This document shows positions 38,571 to 47,708 of a stretch of 64,000 bases of DNA, piece after piece. Position 1 is the first letter of the stretch. Each line of letters opens with the position of its first letter. The stretch is from assembly GCF_029542785.1 (NCBI RefSeq), contig NC_083374.1, positions 558,001-622,000 on the forward strand, given 5' to 3'. The translations under genes were made by a program, and so were the position numbers. This stretch comes from Malassezia japonica. Lineage: Eukaryota; Basidiomycota; Malasseziomycetes; Malasseziales; Malasseziaceae. Under the pieces are notes generated by a model. That model did no database searches and was not told the DNA's origin. It saw nothing but the letters and a program-made list of their open reading frames with translations.

Positions 38571-39171
38571 GTCTACCACTGGTTAGGAAGACTCCGCAGT
38601 GGCCTGGGATACGTTAAAGATACCTTTGCGTTTGAGTTTGGTCAACTGCTGCAGGCGCTGTAACGCTAATGCTCGTGCTTTTCAACGTGCAGAGGACCTA
38701 GCAAACACAAGGCATCCACGTCTCCGATTCTATCTGTACGGATCAGTGACACCCAGCCTCGTGCGTTGTGTTGACGAGGTGAAGGAGAAGAACAACGCTT
38801 CACCAACCGCGTGCTCTCAGATGCGTGTGGAAGACGACAGGGATTCCCGCGCCCATCACCAGCGGCGCGTTCGCCTCGCAGCTGTGCTTTCTAGGAATTA
38901 ATTTTGATTGGCTTTAGATCATCCTCAACCTTCTGACCGAAATCGCGTGCATGACCTTCCAGCACGGCGAAAAAGTGAGCCATGAAAGCGACCTAGCCTA
39001 TCTATACGTTCTATAGAACCCTATCGCACAAGATCCAGGCTGTGGATCTTTTCTGGGGGCGATCCTGGGCTGCCTGGGGGAAGTACAGCAATGCGGGGCG
39101 ATCCACGTGATTCCCACGTGGCCCGTCGCGCGCTCCGGCGGTGGGCCTGGCGAGGTCCGCGCTTTAGGACG
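38571..39171. promoter_or_regulatory. Divergent promoter between the LisH gene and APM1
   Basis: 601 bp. Two CACGTG boxes occur at 39104-39109 and 39115-39120, 11 bp apart and about 55-65 bp upstream of the APM1 ATG. A minus-strand open stretch at about 38590-38680 (reading ALQRLQQLTKLKRK) ends next to a possible GTATCT...CTAACCAG intron, which could be a 5' exon of the LisH gene. Confidence 0.5.
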
Positions 39172-40750
39172 ATGGCGAGTGTCGTGGCGATCTTGGACGT
39201 AAAGGGCAAGCCATTGATTCAGCGGTCTTATCGCGATGACGTGGATGCCTCTGCGCTGGACCGTTTCCTCCCTCTTGTGCTCGAAGTCGAAGAGGAGCAT
39301 GGAACAGGCGCCATTCAGCCGTGCATGAGCTCGCAAGGTGTGAATTATATGCATGTGCGCCATAACAACTTGTACTGTACGTATACTGCTGAGGCTTGCT
39401 GACAACTAGTGCTTGCTCTTTCGCGGCGCAACACCAACGCGGCTGAGATCCTCCTGTTTCTGCACAAGCTCGCTTCCGTGCTGGAAGAGTACTTTAAGCA
39501 GCTGGAAGAAGAATCGATCCGCGACAACTTTGTCATTCTTTACGAGCTGCTGGATGAAATGATGGACTTTGGATACCCGCAGACGACCGAAAGCAAGATC
39601 TTGCAAGAGTAGGTCCTGCTTGCACCGCGTGCTGACACCAGGTATATCACACAGGAATCGCACAAGCTGGAGCTCCAGGTGCGCCCGCCCATGGCTGTTA
39701 CCAACGCGGTATCCTGGCGGTCAGAGGGTATTCGATACCGCAAGAACGAGGTGTTCTTGGACGTGGTCGAAAGCGTCAACCTGCTTGTCAACGCCAACGG
39801 CCATGTCGTGCGCAGTGAAATTGTGGGCGCTGTCAAGATGAAGTGCTACCTCTCCGGCATGCCCGAGCTGCGTCTGGGCCTCAATGACAAGGTGATGTTT
39901 GAGAGCATGGGTCGAAGTACGTATCTGGCTACTGACGCAGCGTCGCGTGGAAAGGCGATCGAAATGGAAGACGTCAAGTTCCACCAGTGCGTGCGTCTCT
40001 CTCGCTTCGAGAACGACCGCACAATCTCGTTCATTCCTCCGGATGGTGAATTTGAGCTGATGAGCTACCGCCTGAATACTCAGATCAAGCCATTGATTTG
40101 GGCAGAAGCCGTGGTCGAGCGTCACGAAGGCTCGCGCATCGAATTCATGGTCAAGGTCAAGGCGCAGTTCAAGCGCCGATCGACCGCGAACAATGTCGAG
40201 ATCTTCATTTCCGTACCCGATGATGCTGATTCGCCCAAGTTCCGCGTACGTATCTTTGGACAAGATGTGCTTACTCCTAGGCTGCGATTGGTTCCGTTAC
40301 CTATGCGCCCGAGCTTTCGGCTATGGTGTGGAAGATTAAGCAGCTGGGCGGTGGTAAGGAGTATCTCATGCGCGCCCATTTCGGTCTGCCGAGCGTACGC
40401 AATGGTATGTGTAACGGTCTGTGCGCAAGCTTACCATAAGAGGAGTCGCTGGTGCGCCGCACCCCGATCAATGTCAAGTTTGAAATACCCTACTTCACCG
40501 TATCCGGCATCCAGGTGCGCTATCTCAAGATTGTGGAAAAGTCTGGCTACCAAGCGCTGCGTACGTGCCTCCTATTTAAGCCTGAACCAATACTAACACA
40601 GGGGTGTTTGTACAGCATGGGTCCGTTATATTACCCAGGTACGTATTCCCGTGCGCCGGTGAACAATGCTGACCTTTACAGAATGGCGAGTACGACCTGC
40701 GTACACAAAGCGAAAAGTCGCAAGCTCGGCTTGCGCACTTTGCGTCGTAG
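39172..40750 (+). CDS. APM1: AP-1 clathrin adaptor mu subunit
   Basis: Seven exons: 39172-39376, 39410-39608, 39642-40245, 40281-40404, 40441-40560, 40616-40638 and 40682-40750, giving 447 aa. Introns are 33, 33, 35, 36, 55 and 43 nt. The longin-like N-terminus is MASVVAILDVKGKPLIQRSY. The mu homology domain starts at about VSWRSEGIRYRKNEVFLDVV and contains FIPPDGEFELMSYRLNTQIK. The C-terminus is KSGYQALPWVRYITQ then NGEYDLRT. Mu1 recognises YxxPhi sorting signals at the trans-Golgi network and endosomes. The 23-nt exon 6 is supported because it alone gives the conserved PWVRYITQ. Confidence 0.95.
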
Positions 40751-41766
40751 ACCATAGCGCTTAGGCACCCATTTCCCCTCATAACACGTCCGCGTTTTAC
40801 TTGTCGCCACGGCACAGCCCCGATCTATTTGCATTCGTATGCTGCCAATTATAGCTTTATGATCATCAATGGCGTTCATAAACGTAACGCCCACGGTCTT
40901 CCCGAGCGGCGGTCTCCCACTCGCCCTAATCCGGCAACCTCGGGCGCAGTAGATCATGACCCGGCCACCCAACAGTGCGGACGGCGTTGCCCCGTGCGGC
41001 TGCAGGTGTCTTGGGACCATGCAACTGTGCATCGCGGGGCAGCCAACAGCAAGCTTGTTTCCGCCGGCAAATTCAATCGACCCATGATTTCTGCGCGCTG
41101 TGGGCGTAACTGCCAACTTGGGGCCAATAGGGCCAATCCGTGGCACGCGTAGGCCCATCGGGACCTGTGGGATTAAATAATTTGGGTCTATTAGGTACCA
41201 TTGGACCCTATCGAAAGCGGCGAATCACGCGCTGTCTGGCCGCATCCTCGGACCTGCAGGTGGTTTGTTTTCGGAAATATGGCGACATGCCCGTAGCGTT
41301 GACACGTTTGGGCGGCCGGAAAAAGTCGTTTGGGCCAATTACATCACGCTAAAGTGGATAAGGGACAAGTTCACGCACTTGCTTCAGCCATTCCGCAAGC
41401 CCTCGTCACTAGCTCGCCGGCGGAGTTTGTCAATACTCTCTCCTCGAGCAATCCTTGTCTAGATCCTAGTCGGATTCCAGGGGGTGTCGCCATCTGCCTT
41501 TTTTCCGTGGGAGCGGAAGTGTGAGTTCGGTTGGTTTGAACACCACTGAATTAATTCACTCTCCGGGCTGTGCTGAGCATTTTACTTGGCACGCCATTCA
41601 CTCGCTGCTTTTCGCCGCTGTGAATGCAGCACGCTACAACCACCACCGAATTCGTATACTACCTCTAGATCTATTGATCTCACACAACTAACCCCTCCTT
41701 GCCAAGCACCCTTTCGTTGTTGCTTGGCATAAATACACCGAGTCTTTTTCACAAAGTTGCTACAGC
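40751..41766. promoter_or_regulatory. Long intergenic region upstream of the RhoGEF with clustered CCAAT boxes
   Basis: 1016 bp, the largest gap in the window. CCAAT occurs at 41124-41128, 41133-41137 and 41335-41339, and the reverse ATTGG at 41200-41204. All four are preceded or followed by GG/CC in a GGGCCAAT-like context. Short ORFs here are unconvincing. It most likely holds the promoter and 5' leader of the RhoGEF gene. CCAAT is the Hap/NF-Y site in fungi. Occupancy is inferred. Confidence 0.45.
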
Positions 41767-44700
41767 ATGTTTGCAGCTGACACAGCAACTGTGGACAACT
41801 CTATCGGCCGTCTTCTTCCTGATACGCTACCGGAAAGGGAGAGCGATGCTTCCCCTACTACAGATGCACTGAGTAAAATGCAGCTTGGTGCTTCCGCTGC
41901 CGTTTCTACCGCCGCTCCGCCTGTTCCGACGGAGCACATGGCTCAGTCGGCGCAGACGCCTGAATCTCTTTCGTTCCTGCAGGAACGCTTGACCGAGAAG
42001 CCATTCTCCCTGCAGTCTACCGCCACGGTCAACGATTCGTGGACCATGGATGGCAATCTGGCTGCGCCACGCGGTGTGCGGCCGATGGACATCTATGGCG
42101 ATCTGACCATGGATAATGCGGGGCCAAACAGTGAGCCACAGCTCGAGGCGACTCTTATATCGACGCTTCGCGATGCGTCATCTCCTGAGATCGACACTGA
42201 CATCAGCCGTACGTCGTCCACTTCGACGAAGGGCTCAAGCACTGAGTCGGCTCCTGTTTGGAGCTCCAAGTCGAGCTCGCAATATAGCGAGGCACCTGCC
42301 GAGCCGGCAGCGAACGAACCCGGTCTTGCGCCTAGCGCTGAAATCGCGACGAGTGCCAAGGAGCACAGCCACGCGGCCAGTGCTGAGGAGGCGAAATCGG
42401 AGGATGAGGACAAGGCGTCGCGCTTGCAAGTCAAGCGGCTGCATTCGATCCTCGAGCTACTCGACACGGAGCGTAACTATACGGAGGACCTTGACATGCT
42501 GGTCAACGTATTCTTTGCGCAGTTGCGTACCCTTCCCTACTTCATGGAAAATGGCCAGCGTCTTCGCACGGTCGTGCGCAATGCAGACGAGCTAATGGCT
42601 CTTCACCGCGATCTGACGACGCGTCTCACTGATATTGTCGAGCGTGCTATGAAGGCGGATGCCCCGAGCGATGCCGCGGACCGTGCAGTGGTCGAGTGTG
42701 CCAACACCATTACGGCACTTGCGCCACGCTTCGTGGTATACAACGAGTTTTGTGCTCGTCAAAAAGAATCTCTCGCGCATATTGACGCGGTAGAACACCG
42801 CGCGGGTGAGTGGGAGCTGTTTAAGCAGCGTACCAACGAGGCTGCGCAGCGTTTCATGGAGTCTTCCTCCGAGGATGCGAGCCCAGCGAGCAGTACTTCG
42901 CCCTCTCCCCGTGCTGCGACCCAACGGCGCTTGCTCTTCCGGGACTTTTTCATCAAGCCGATCCAACGTGTGTGCTTGTACCCCATTATTTTGCAGACCG
43001 TCCAGAAAAACTCACCAGGCGTCGGTCAAGAGGAACTGGCACAGGCTATTGAGCTCATGCGGAACGTCGGTCTTGATGTGGACCGGGCGAGCAAGCGGCG
43101 CGAGTCGGCGCTACTGACCGAGATGATCGGTGCGCGTCTTGAGTATACGACAGCCTTCTCGCCTTCTCTCCTGACGTCTCTTGGTGAATGTAAGATGTCG
43201 GGCAATCTCGACGTTTTGCACCACCACAGCCGGCTTGCACCCCTGGCAAATCCTCTTCCGATCAAGTACTATGGTTGCTTTTTGTTTGCCGATTTCTTGC
43301 TAATGGTCAAGGTACGCCGCAACCACTCCTACACGGCACGGTACTGGTTCCCTCTGGCAGACGCACGTCTAGAGCGTACGGAGCCACACGAGAGCTACCT
43401 TCGCCATGCCTTCCGACTCACGGTCCGTGGTCATCACTTTGAGATGATTGCGTCGACCGCGAAGGAATGTCACCTGTGGCTCAGTGCACTGGAGGAGCTC
43501 CTTGAACGTGGCCCAGCCAAGATGCGTCGCCTAAACGGAGCCGATGTACCTTTCCCTTGCAATCTAATCAGCGACGGGGCTGCACCCGAGGCCACGGAAG
43601 ACCCCCTACGTGCCTTTTTCGCGCACCGCACCCTCAGCCCGGATTCGCAGGCCGCCGGTCGTGGTCGCGCGACCCCTGCCACTCCTCATGCCGAGATCCT
43701 GCTCCGCCACAAGTCGCCGCCCCGCCGTGCGGCGATCGACCGTGGCATGCTGTTTTCGGACGCTTGCATCTCGGCCCGCACCTCAGTCGACCAAGATGGC
43801 ATGCTCTCGCATACGACACTCGTCTCCCCTTCTACCCTGGGTTCCACGGTTGGCTCCAAATTCAACCTTAGCCGCCTTTCCGGCAGCGAGACGCTCTCGC
43901 TCAAACTTCCCTCGCGTGCGATCTCGGAGGAACCAACGGTGAATGCCCCCCCCTCGATGCAGAGTGAAGATGCCAGTCCTCTGGAATCGCCCATGGCCAC
44001 GGCTCCATCATCGCCTACGCTGCGCTCGGTGTCTTCGTTTGCCTTCCCCTCGGAGAATGGCGAGCTGGGCGAAGGCGCCAGCCGTGGTTTCCGGCGCCGC
44101 ATGCGCGATAGCTTTTCGCGCCGGAGCAGCGTGCAGCTGGACTTTGCCGAACTTGTTGCAGCACAAGAGCAAGCGCAGCAGGCGCATGCCCTGAGCCGGC
44201 GCAGCTCGTTGACGGGGCTCAGCGGACGTTCATCGGCCATCGTTTCACCTAGCGCCAGCCAGCTTCACGTGAATGAAGTGGGCCAGATGTCCAAGGTGCA
44301 AGCCCCTCCCCTCACCATCGATACTTCGGATGCGATCAAGACACCGACGCCTACGACGGGCGCTGCTTCGCTGCGTGCTTCGCTGAGCTCGACACGCTCG
44401 ATGCGCGAGAATGCCAAGGCGTTCTTCTCGCCGACGACGCAGCGCTTTCCGACGTCTCCGGAAGAAGACTCGGCATCGCCCGCAGGTACGCTCAAGCGCA
44501 GCTCTTCGCTGAACTGGAGTGCACTGCGTGCTCGCAACTGGTCTACCGCATCCCTCAAAGGCCTTGCCCCGCGCCGTGGCTCGATGGATCTGGACCAGGA
44601 CCTGGGCATGCCCGAGCCGCCGCGGTGCTCGTCGCGTGCCTCTCTTGCGGACACGTCGTGTCCTACTCCGTCGCTGTCGACGCATGCCTCCTCGGAGGCA

Positions 44701-44829
44701 GTGTCTGCCCCGGCGTCGCGTGCGCCGAGTCCGAAGCGCAAGTTTGCAATGCGTTTCTTGCAGCGCAACCGTATCTCACCTATGGCCCCTATTGACCCGC
44801 AATCATCCGCAACATGCGACCAACACTAA
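41767..44829 (+). CDS. Rho-family guanine nucleotide exchange factor (DH-PH)
   Basis: 1020 aa in one exon. Residues 1-210 are disordered. A Dbl-homology domain spans about 220-440, with RLHSILELLDTERNYTEDLD (CR1), RDFFIKPIQRVCLYPIILQT (CR3) and the intervening FVVYNEFCARQKESLAHI. A PH domain follows at about 470-580 (PIKYYGCFLFADFLLMVKVR, ending HLWLSALEELLERG). The C-terminal 430 residues are Ser-rich with many RRSS-like sites that could be kinase targets. It should activate Rho1, Cdc42 or Rac in polarity and wall signalling. No CH, PB1 or CNH domain is present, so it is not a Cdc24 or Rom2 type. Confidence 0.92.
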   Translation: MFAADTATVDNSIGRLLPDTLPERESDASPTTDALSKMQLGASAAVSTAAPPVPTEHMAQSAQTPESLSFLQERLTEKPFSLQSTATVNDSWTMDGNLAAPRGVRPMDIYGDLTMDNAGPNSEPQLEATLISTLRDASSPEIDTDISRTSSTSTKGSSTESAPVWSSKSSSQYSEAPAEPAANEPGLAPSAEIATSAKEHSHAASAEEAKSEDEDKASRLQVKRLHSILELLDTERNYTEDLDMLVNVFFAQLRTLPYFMENGQRLRTVVRNADELMALHRDLTTRLTDIVERAMKADAPSDAADRAVVECANTITALAPRFVVYNEFCARQKESLAHIDAVEHRAGEWELFKQRTNEAAQRFMESSSEDASPASSTSPSPRAATQRRLLFRDFFIKPIQRVCLYPIILQTVQKNSPGVGQEELAQAIELMRNVGLDVDRASKRRESALLTEMIGARLEYTTAFSPSLLTSLGECKMSGNLDVLHHHSRLAPLANPLPIKYYGCFLFADFLLMVKVRRNHSYTARYWFPLADARLERTEPHESYLRHAFRLTVRGHHFEMIASTAKECHLWLSALEELLERGPAKMRRLNGADVPFPCNLISDGAAPEATEDPLRAFFAHRTLSPDSQAAGRGRATPATPHAEILLRHKSPPRRAAIDRGMLFSDACISARTSVDQDGMLSHTTLVSPSTLGSTVGSKFNLSRLSGSETLSLKLPSRAISEEPTVNAPPSMQSEDASPLESPMATAPSSPTLRSVSSFAFPSENGELGEGASRGFRRRMRDSFSRRSSVQLDFAELVAAQEQAQQAHALSRRSSLTGLSGRSSAIVSPSASQLHVNEVGQMSKVQAPPLTIDTSDAIKTPTPTTGAASLRASLSSTRSMRENAKAFFSPTTQRFPTSPEEDSASPAGTLKRSSSLNWSALRARNWSTASLKGLAPRRGSMDLDQDLGMPEPPRCSSRASLADTSCPTPSLSTHASSEAVSAPASRAPSPKRKFAMRFLQRNRISPMAPIDPQSSATCDQH

Positions 44830-44905
44830 CGTATTATACACGTTTCTAGACTTGTATGAATAGATTATGTCATAGACTCGCTCTGAGCTGATGAAGTAAA
44901 GACAT

Positions 44906-45811
44906 TCAAGCATGAACACGAATGGAGCGGGCCGCGTCAGCGGTGACGTCCGCCATGATGTGCACATGCGCAAAGTCTATTTTTTGCGAGGCGAGCGCAG
45001 CCAGGACCAGCCTGCGATATGCCGCTTGCATCAGCACTTTTCCTCCGAGGCACAGATCATAGGGCGCAGAGCAGTGCGTCGCCCCACGCGCAATCTGCGC
45101 AGCAAGGAGCTGCGCCTGTGCCGTAACCACGCGCAGCGCGCCGGTATCTTGCTTTTCAAAGGCGAGTTTGCATACGAGGGGAGCAAGCGAGGCAATCGGA
45201 TCCGGCGCCTGCTCAGCGTACACGACACTGATTAACTCATCAGGGCTGCGCACGTTCCAGTGCGCCAGGATCGCCGCCAAGAGGTTCTCCACGTCCGAAT
45301 CGCGGTGCAGCACGGCGCGAAGTGCGGCGCGGCCAATGCCATACGCACTCCCCTCGTCACCTAAAATCCAGCCCAATCCGCCAATTTGTGTGACATGTTG
45401 CAGCCCATCAGACGTATGACCAAAGACGTGCACGGCACTCCCGGTACCTGCAATGACTGCGAGGCCACTCCGCTCGAGGTTCGCACAGAGCAGTGTCACG
45501 TCGTTCGTCACACGTACATGTTCGTAGGCCAGGCCCAACACGCGTGATGCATGCTTCTGTGCCTCCTCTACTGCTTGCGCACTCTCGATCCCCGCCGATC
45601 CGATCCAGGCGCGCAGGATTGGCCGAGGCGCCGAGGCGGCTGCGTGTTGAACGGCCTCGCAGATCACTTGTGCCCACTCCTCGGGCGATTTTCGGGTATA
45701 GTTGCTGGGACCTGCGTATCCTCTTCCTACGACGCGCCTTTGCTCGTCCACCAGCACCGCCTCGGTCTTGGTTCCCCCGCCGTCCACCGCAAGGAAGCAC
45801 GGCGCGTCCAT
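44906..45811 (-). CDS. BadF/BadG-type sugar kinase, N-acetylglucosamine kinase-like
   Basis: 301 aa from the ATG at 45811 (MDAPCFLAVDGGGTKTEAVL). The ATG at 45901 overlaps the start of the divergent neighbour, so I reject it. Phosphate-1 motif is AVDGGGTKTEAVLVD, the mid-domain has VTNDVTLLCANLERSGLAVI, phosphate-2 is AGTGSAVHVFG, and GGLGWILGDEGSAYGIGR is the strongly conserved block of NAGK. Human NAGK-type enzymes phosphorylate GlcNAc to GlcNAc-6-phosphate. About 2 kb away lies a GH20 hexosaminidase that could supply GlcNAc. Assignment to the family is firm, substrate moderately so. Confidence 0.87.
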   Translation of the reverse strand: MDAPCFLAVDGGGTKTEAVLVDEQRRVVGRGYAGPSNYTRKSPEEWAQVICEAVQHAAASAPRPILRAWIGSAGIESAQAVEEAQKHASRVLGLAYEHVRVTNDVTLLCANLERSGLAVIAGTGSAVHVFGHTSDGLQHVTQIGGLGWILGDEGSAYGIGRAALRAVLHRDSDVENLLAAILAHWNVRSPDELISVVYAEQAPDPIASLAPLVCKLAFEKQDTGALRVVTAQAQLLAAQIARGATHCSAPYDLCLGGKVLMQAAYRRLVLAALASQKIDFAHVHIMADVTADAARSIRVHA

Positions 45812-45899
45812 GCTGGGGTGTGGAGAAATGTTGGACACGTGAATCAGGCTTAAGGGATGCAGCGTAACGTCATTCGAATCTATCCATCGAACTTGGGCC

Positions 45900-47131
45900 A
45901 TGGCGACTCAAGGACCCCACGTACTTGTGCTCGGCTTTGGCGGCGTCGGCGCGCTCTATGCGTATGTGCTCCAGAAAGGAGGAGCGAGTATCACGGCGGT
46001 CTGCCGCTCGAACTATGAGACGGTGAAGGAGAAAGGCATCGATGTCGTGTCCGAGAAGTACGGTACCCATCGCCAGTGGCGCCCAGACCATGTCGTGCGG
46101 TCACCGGAGGAGGTGAACGATGTGCCCTTTGATTGTATGTGCCTGCCCCTGACTCAGACGTTGTGTGCACCTTCAAATGTGTTCCGGAAGTGCGCCCGAG
46201 CAGTGCTACGATCCGCCCGTTCTTGGAGAAGAACCTGTCCTTTTCGCCCAAGAAGCTGCCGCTTGTTGTCCTGATCCAGAACGGTGTGGGTATTGAACAG
46301 GAGGTCTATGACTCGCTCGTGACCTCGAAAACTCCCCTGGCGAGCGGTGTGGTGAGTGGCCTGACGTGGGTCGGAGTCACGCTTCTTGGCGAGGGTACGC
46401 GCATCGAGCACGGCCTGATGGAACGCCTAAAGATCGGTCTCTACCCTCCGCCGCTCGACGAAGCCCCGCCCAAGGAGCTCGGCGAGGACTTTGACAGGCT
46501 CGTTCAGCTGTTTGCCAAGGGCGACTCGGAAGTCGAGGCGTCCAACGACATTGTCAGCGTGCGCTGGAGCAAGGTGCTGTGGAATATCAGCTGGGGTGGT
46601 GTTTCTACCCTCGCGCGCCAGCCGGTGTCAATCATGCTGCAAGCAGAGATGCTGCCCTACACGTGTGGTGTGGTGCGTGGCATTATGCTCGAGCTCCTGG
46701 CAATCGCCCGTGCGGACGGTATCGAAGAGAAACGCTTGCCCGCTGGAACGGTCGACTACGTCTACGAACTGACGTTTAAGAGCTCCCGTGCCAAGATCCG
46801 CTTAAGCAAGAATCCCGATGAGTTCTACGAGACGGGTCAGGCGACCTACCTTCCCGACGACTTCAAGCCCAGCATCCTTGTCGACCTGGAGCGCCAGCGT
46901 CCTATGGAGCTGGACTCGATCTTTGGCAACCTGATCAGCATCGCGCGCAAGAAGAATGTCGATACGCCGCGCCTAGACTTGATTGTCACCGCCTTGAAGC
47001 CCTCGCAACTCGAGTTTGTGCGCGCCTCCAAGGGCAATCCGGAGCCGAACACGTCGGCTCCGGACTACAATGTCTATGACGCCAACCCCAGCCTGAACAA
47101 GACGGGCGGCGCGCCGGTTCTCTCGCAGTAA
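45900..47131 (+). CDS. Ketopantoate reductase-like protein (ApbA/PanE)
   Basis: Two exons (45900-46134 and 46158-47131) encode 402 aa. The 23-nt intron has GTATGT and CTGACTCAG, and splicing joins VPFD to YVVCTFKCVPEV. A Rossmann GFGGVGALYAYVL near residue 12 binds NADPH. VVLIQNGVGIEQEVYD and the Lys/Asn-bearing block VRWSKVLWNISWGGVSTL match the family. 2-dehydropantoate reductases make pantoate for CoA synthesis, but fungal members of this superfamily are diverse, so the substrate is not proven. The kinase at 45811 is the divergent neighbour, 88 bp away. Confidence 0.88.
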
Positions 47132-47206
47132 CTTCGTAGCACCCAATCCGCCATGTGAATGTGGAGGTCCAGTGCGTCGCTTCCGCTTTTGCCTCCCATC
47201 CACGCC

Positions 47207-47556
47207 ATGGCCCCGCGTCCGACGTTTGTGGACTATTTGCACCGCGCCACTGTGCTTGGCCTTGTCGGCGTTGCTGTATGTTTGAGCTCAAGAGAGTACT
47301 AACTGTTTAGGCTTGGGGCATTTGGCTTACGGGTGCTGTCTACGTCAGCCGTCTTGGACATACCGAACGTGTAGGTTGGCTTTGTGGCGGCTAACTCCAG
47401 TTCCCTATTGGCACGCAGAACGGCGAACGTGAGACTCTTACGGATGTGGTATGTGCGATGGATTGTGCAGCTAATCAATAGGCGCGGCGTCTCTTGATCA
47501 AGGGCGAGGAAGGCAAGGTGGAGACCACCGAGTCGGACCCGACGAAGAAGGTGTAG
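47207..47556 (+). CDS. Small single-pass membrane protein, Cox14-like
   Basis: Four exons: 47207-47275, 47311-47370, 47401-47448 and 47482-47556, giving 83 aa. Introns are 35, 30 and 33 nt with CTAAC-type branch sites. The start MAPRPTFVDYLHRATVLGLV and the following AWGIWLTGAVYVSRL transmembrane segment resemble Cox14, a mitochondrial inner-membrane factor that couples COX1 translation to cytochrome oxidase assembly (shared D-x-LHR-x-TVL-x-LVG pattern). The tail is hydrophilic. No ORF of notable length shows this gene; it is visible only after splicing. Confidence 0.72.
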
Positions 47557-47708
47557 TGGCCACGTTTCTGCGAGGCTATACACAAGTCATGTAGCTGAAA
47601 GCGTTTTGCATGAATTTATTACATGAACGTTCAAGCACCGTTCTACATGTCATACACTCTTGTCCGAACACCTACAAAACTATTCACCGTGTCGTTCCTC
47701 CGTTGCTC

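Noticed and set aside
40751..41766. Possible centromere in the largest gap
   Set aside because: The region is not strikingly AT-rich and only 1 kb. I see no repeat array or transcription desert beyond a normal promoter.
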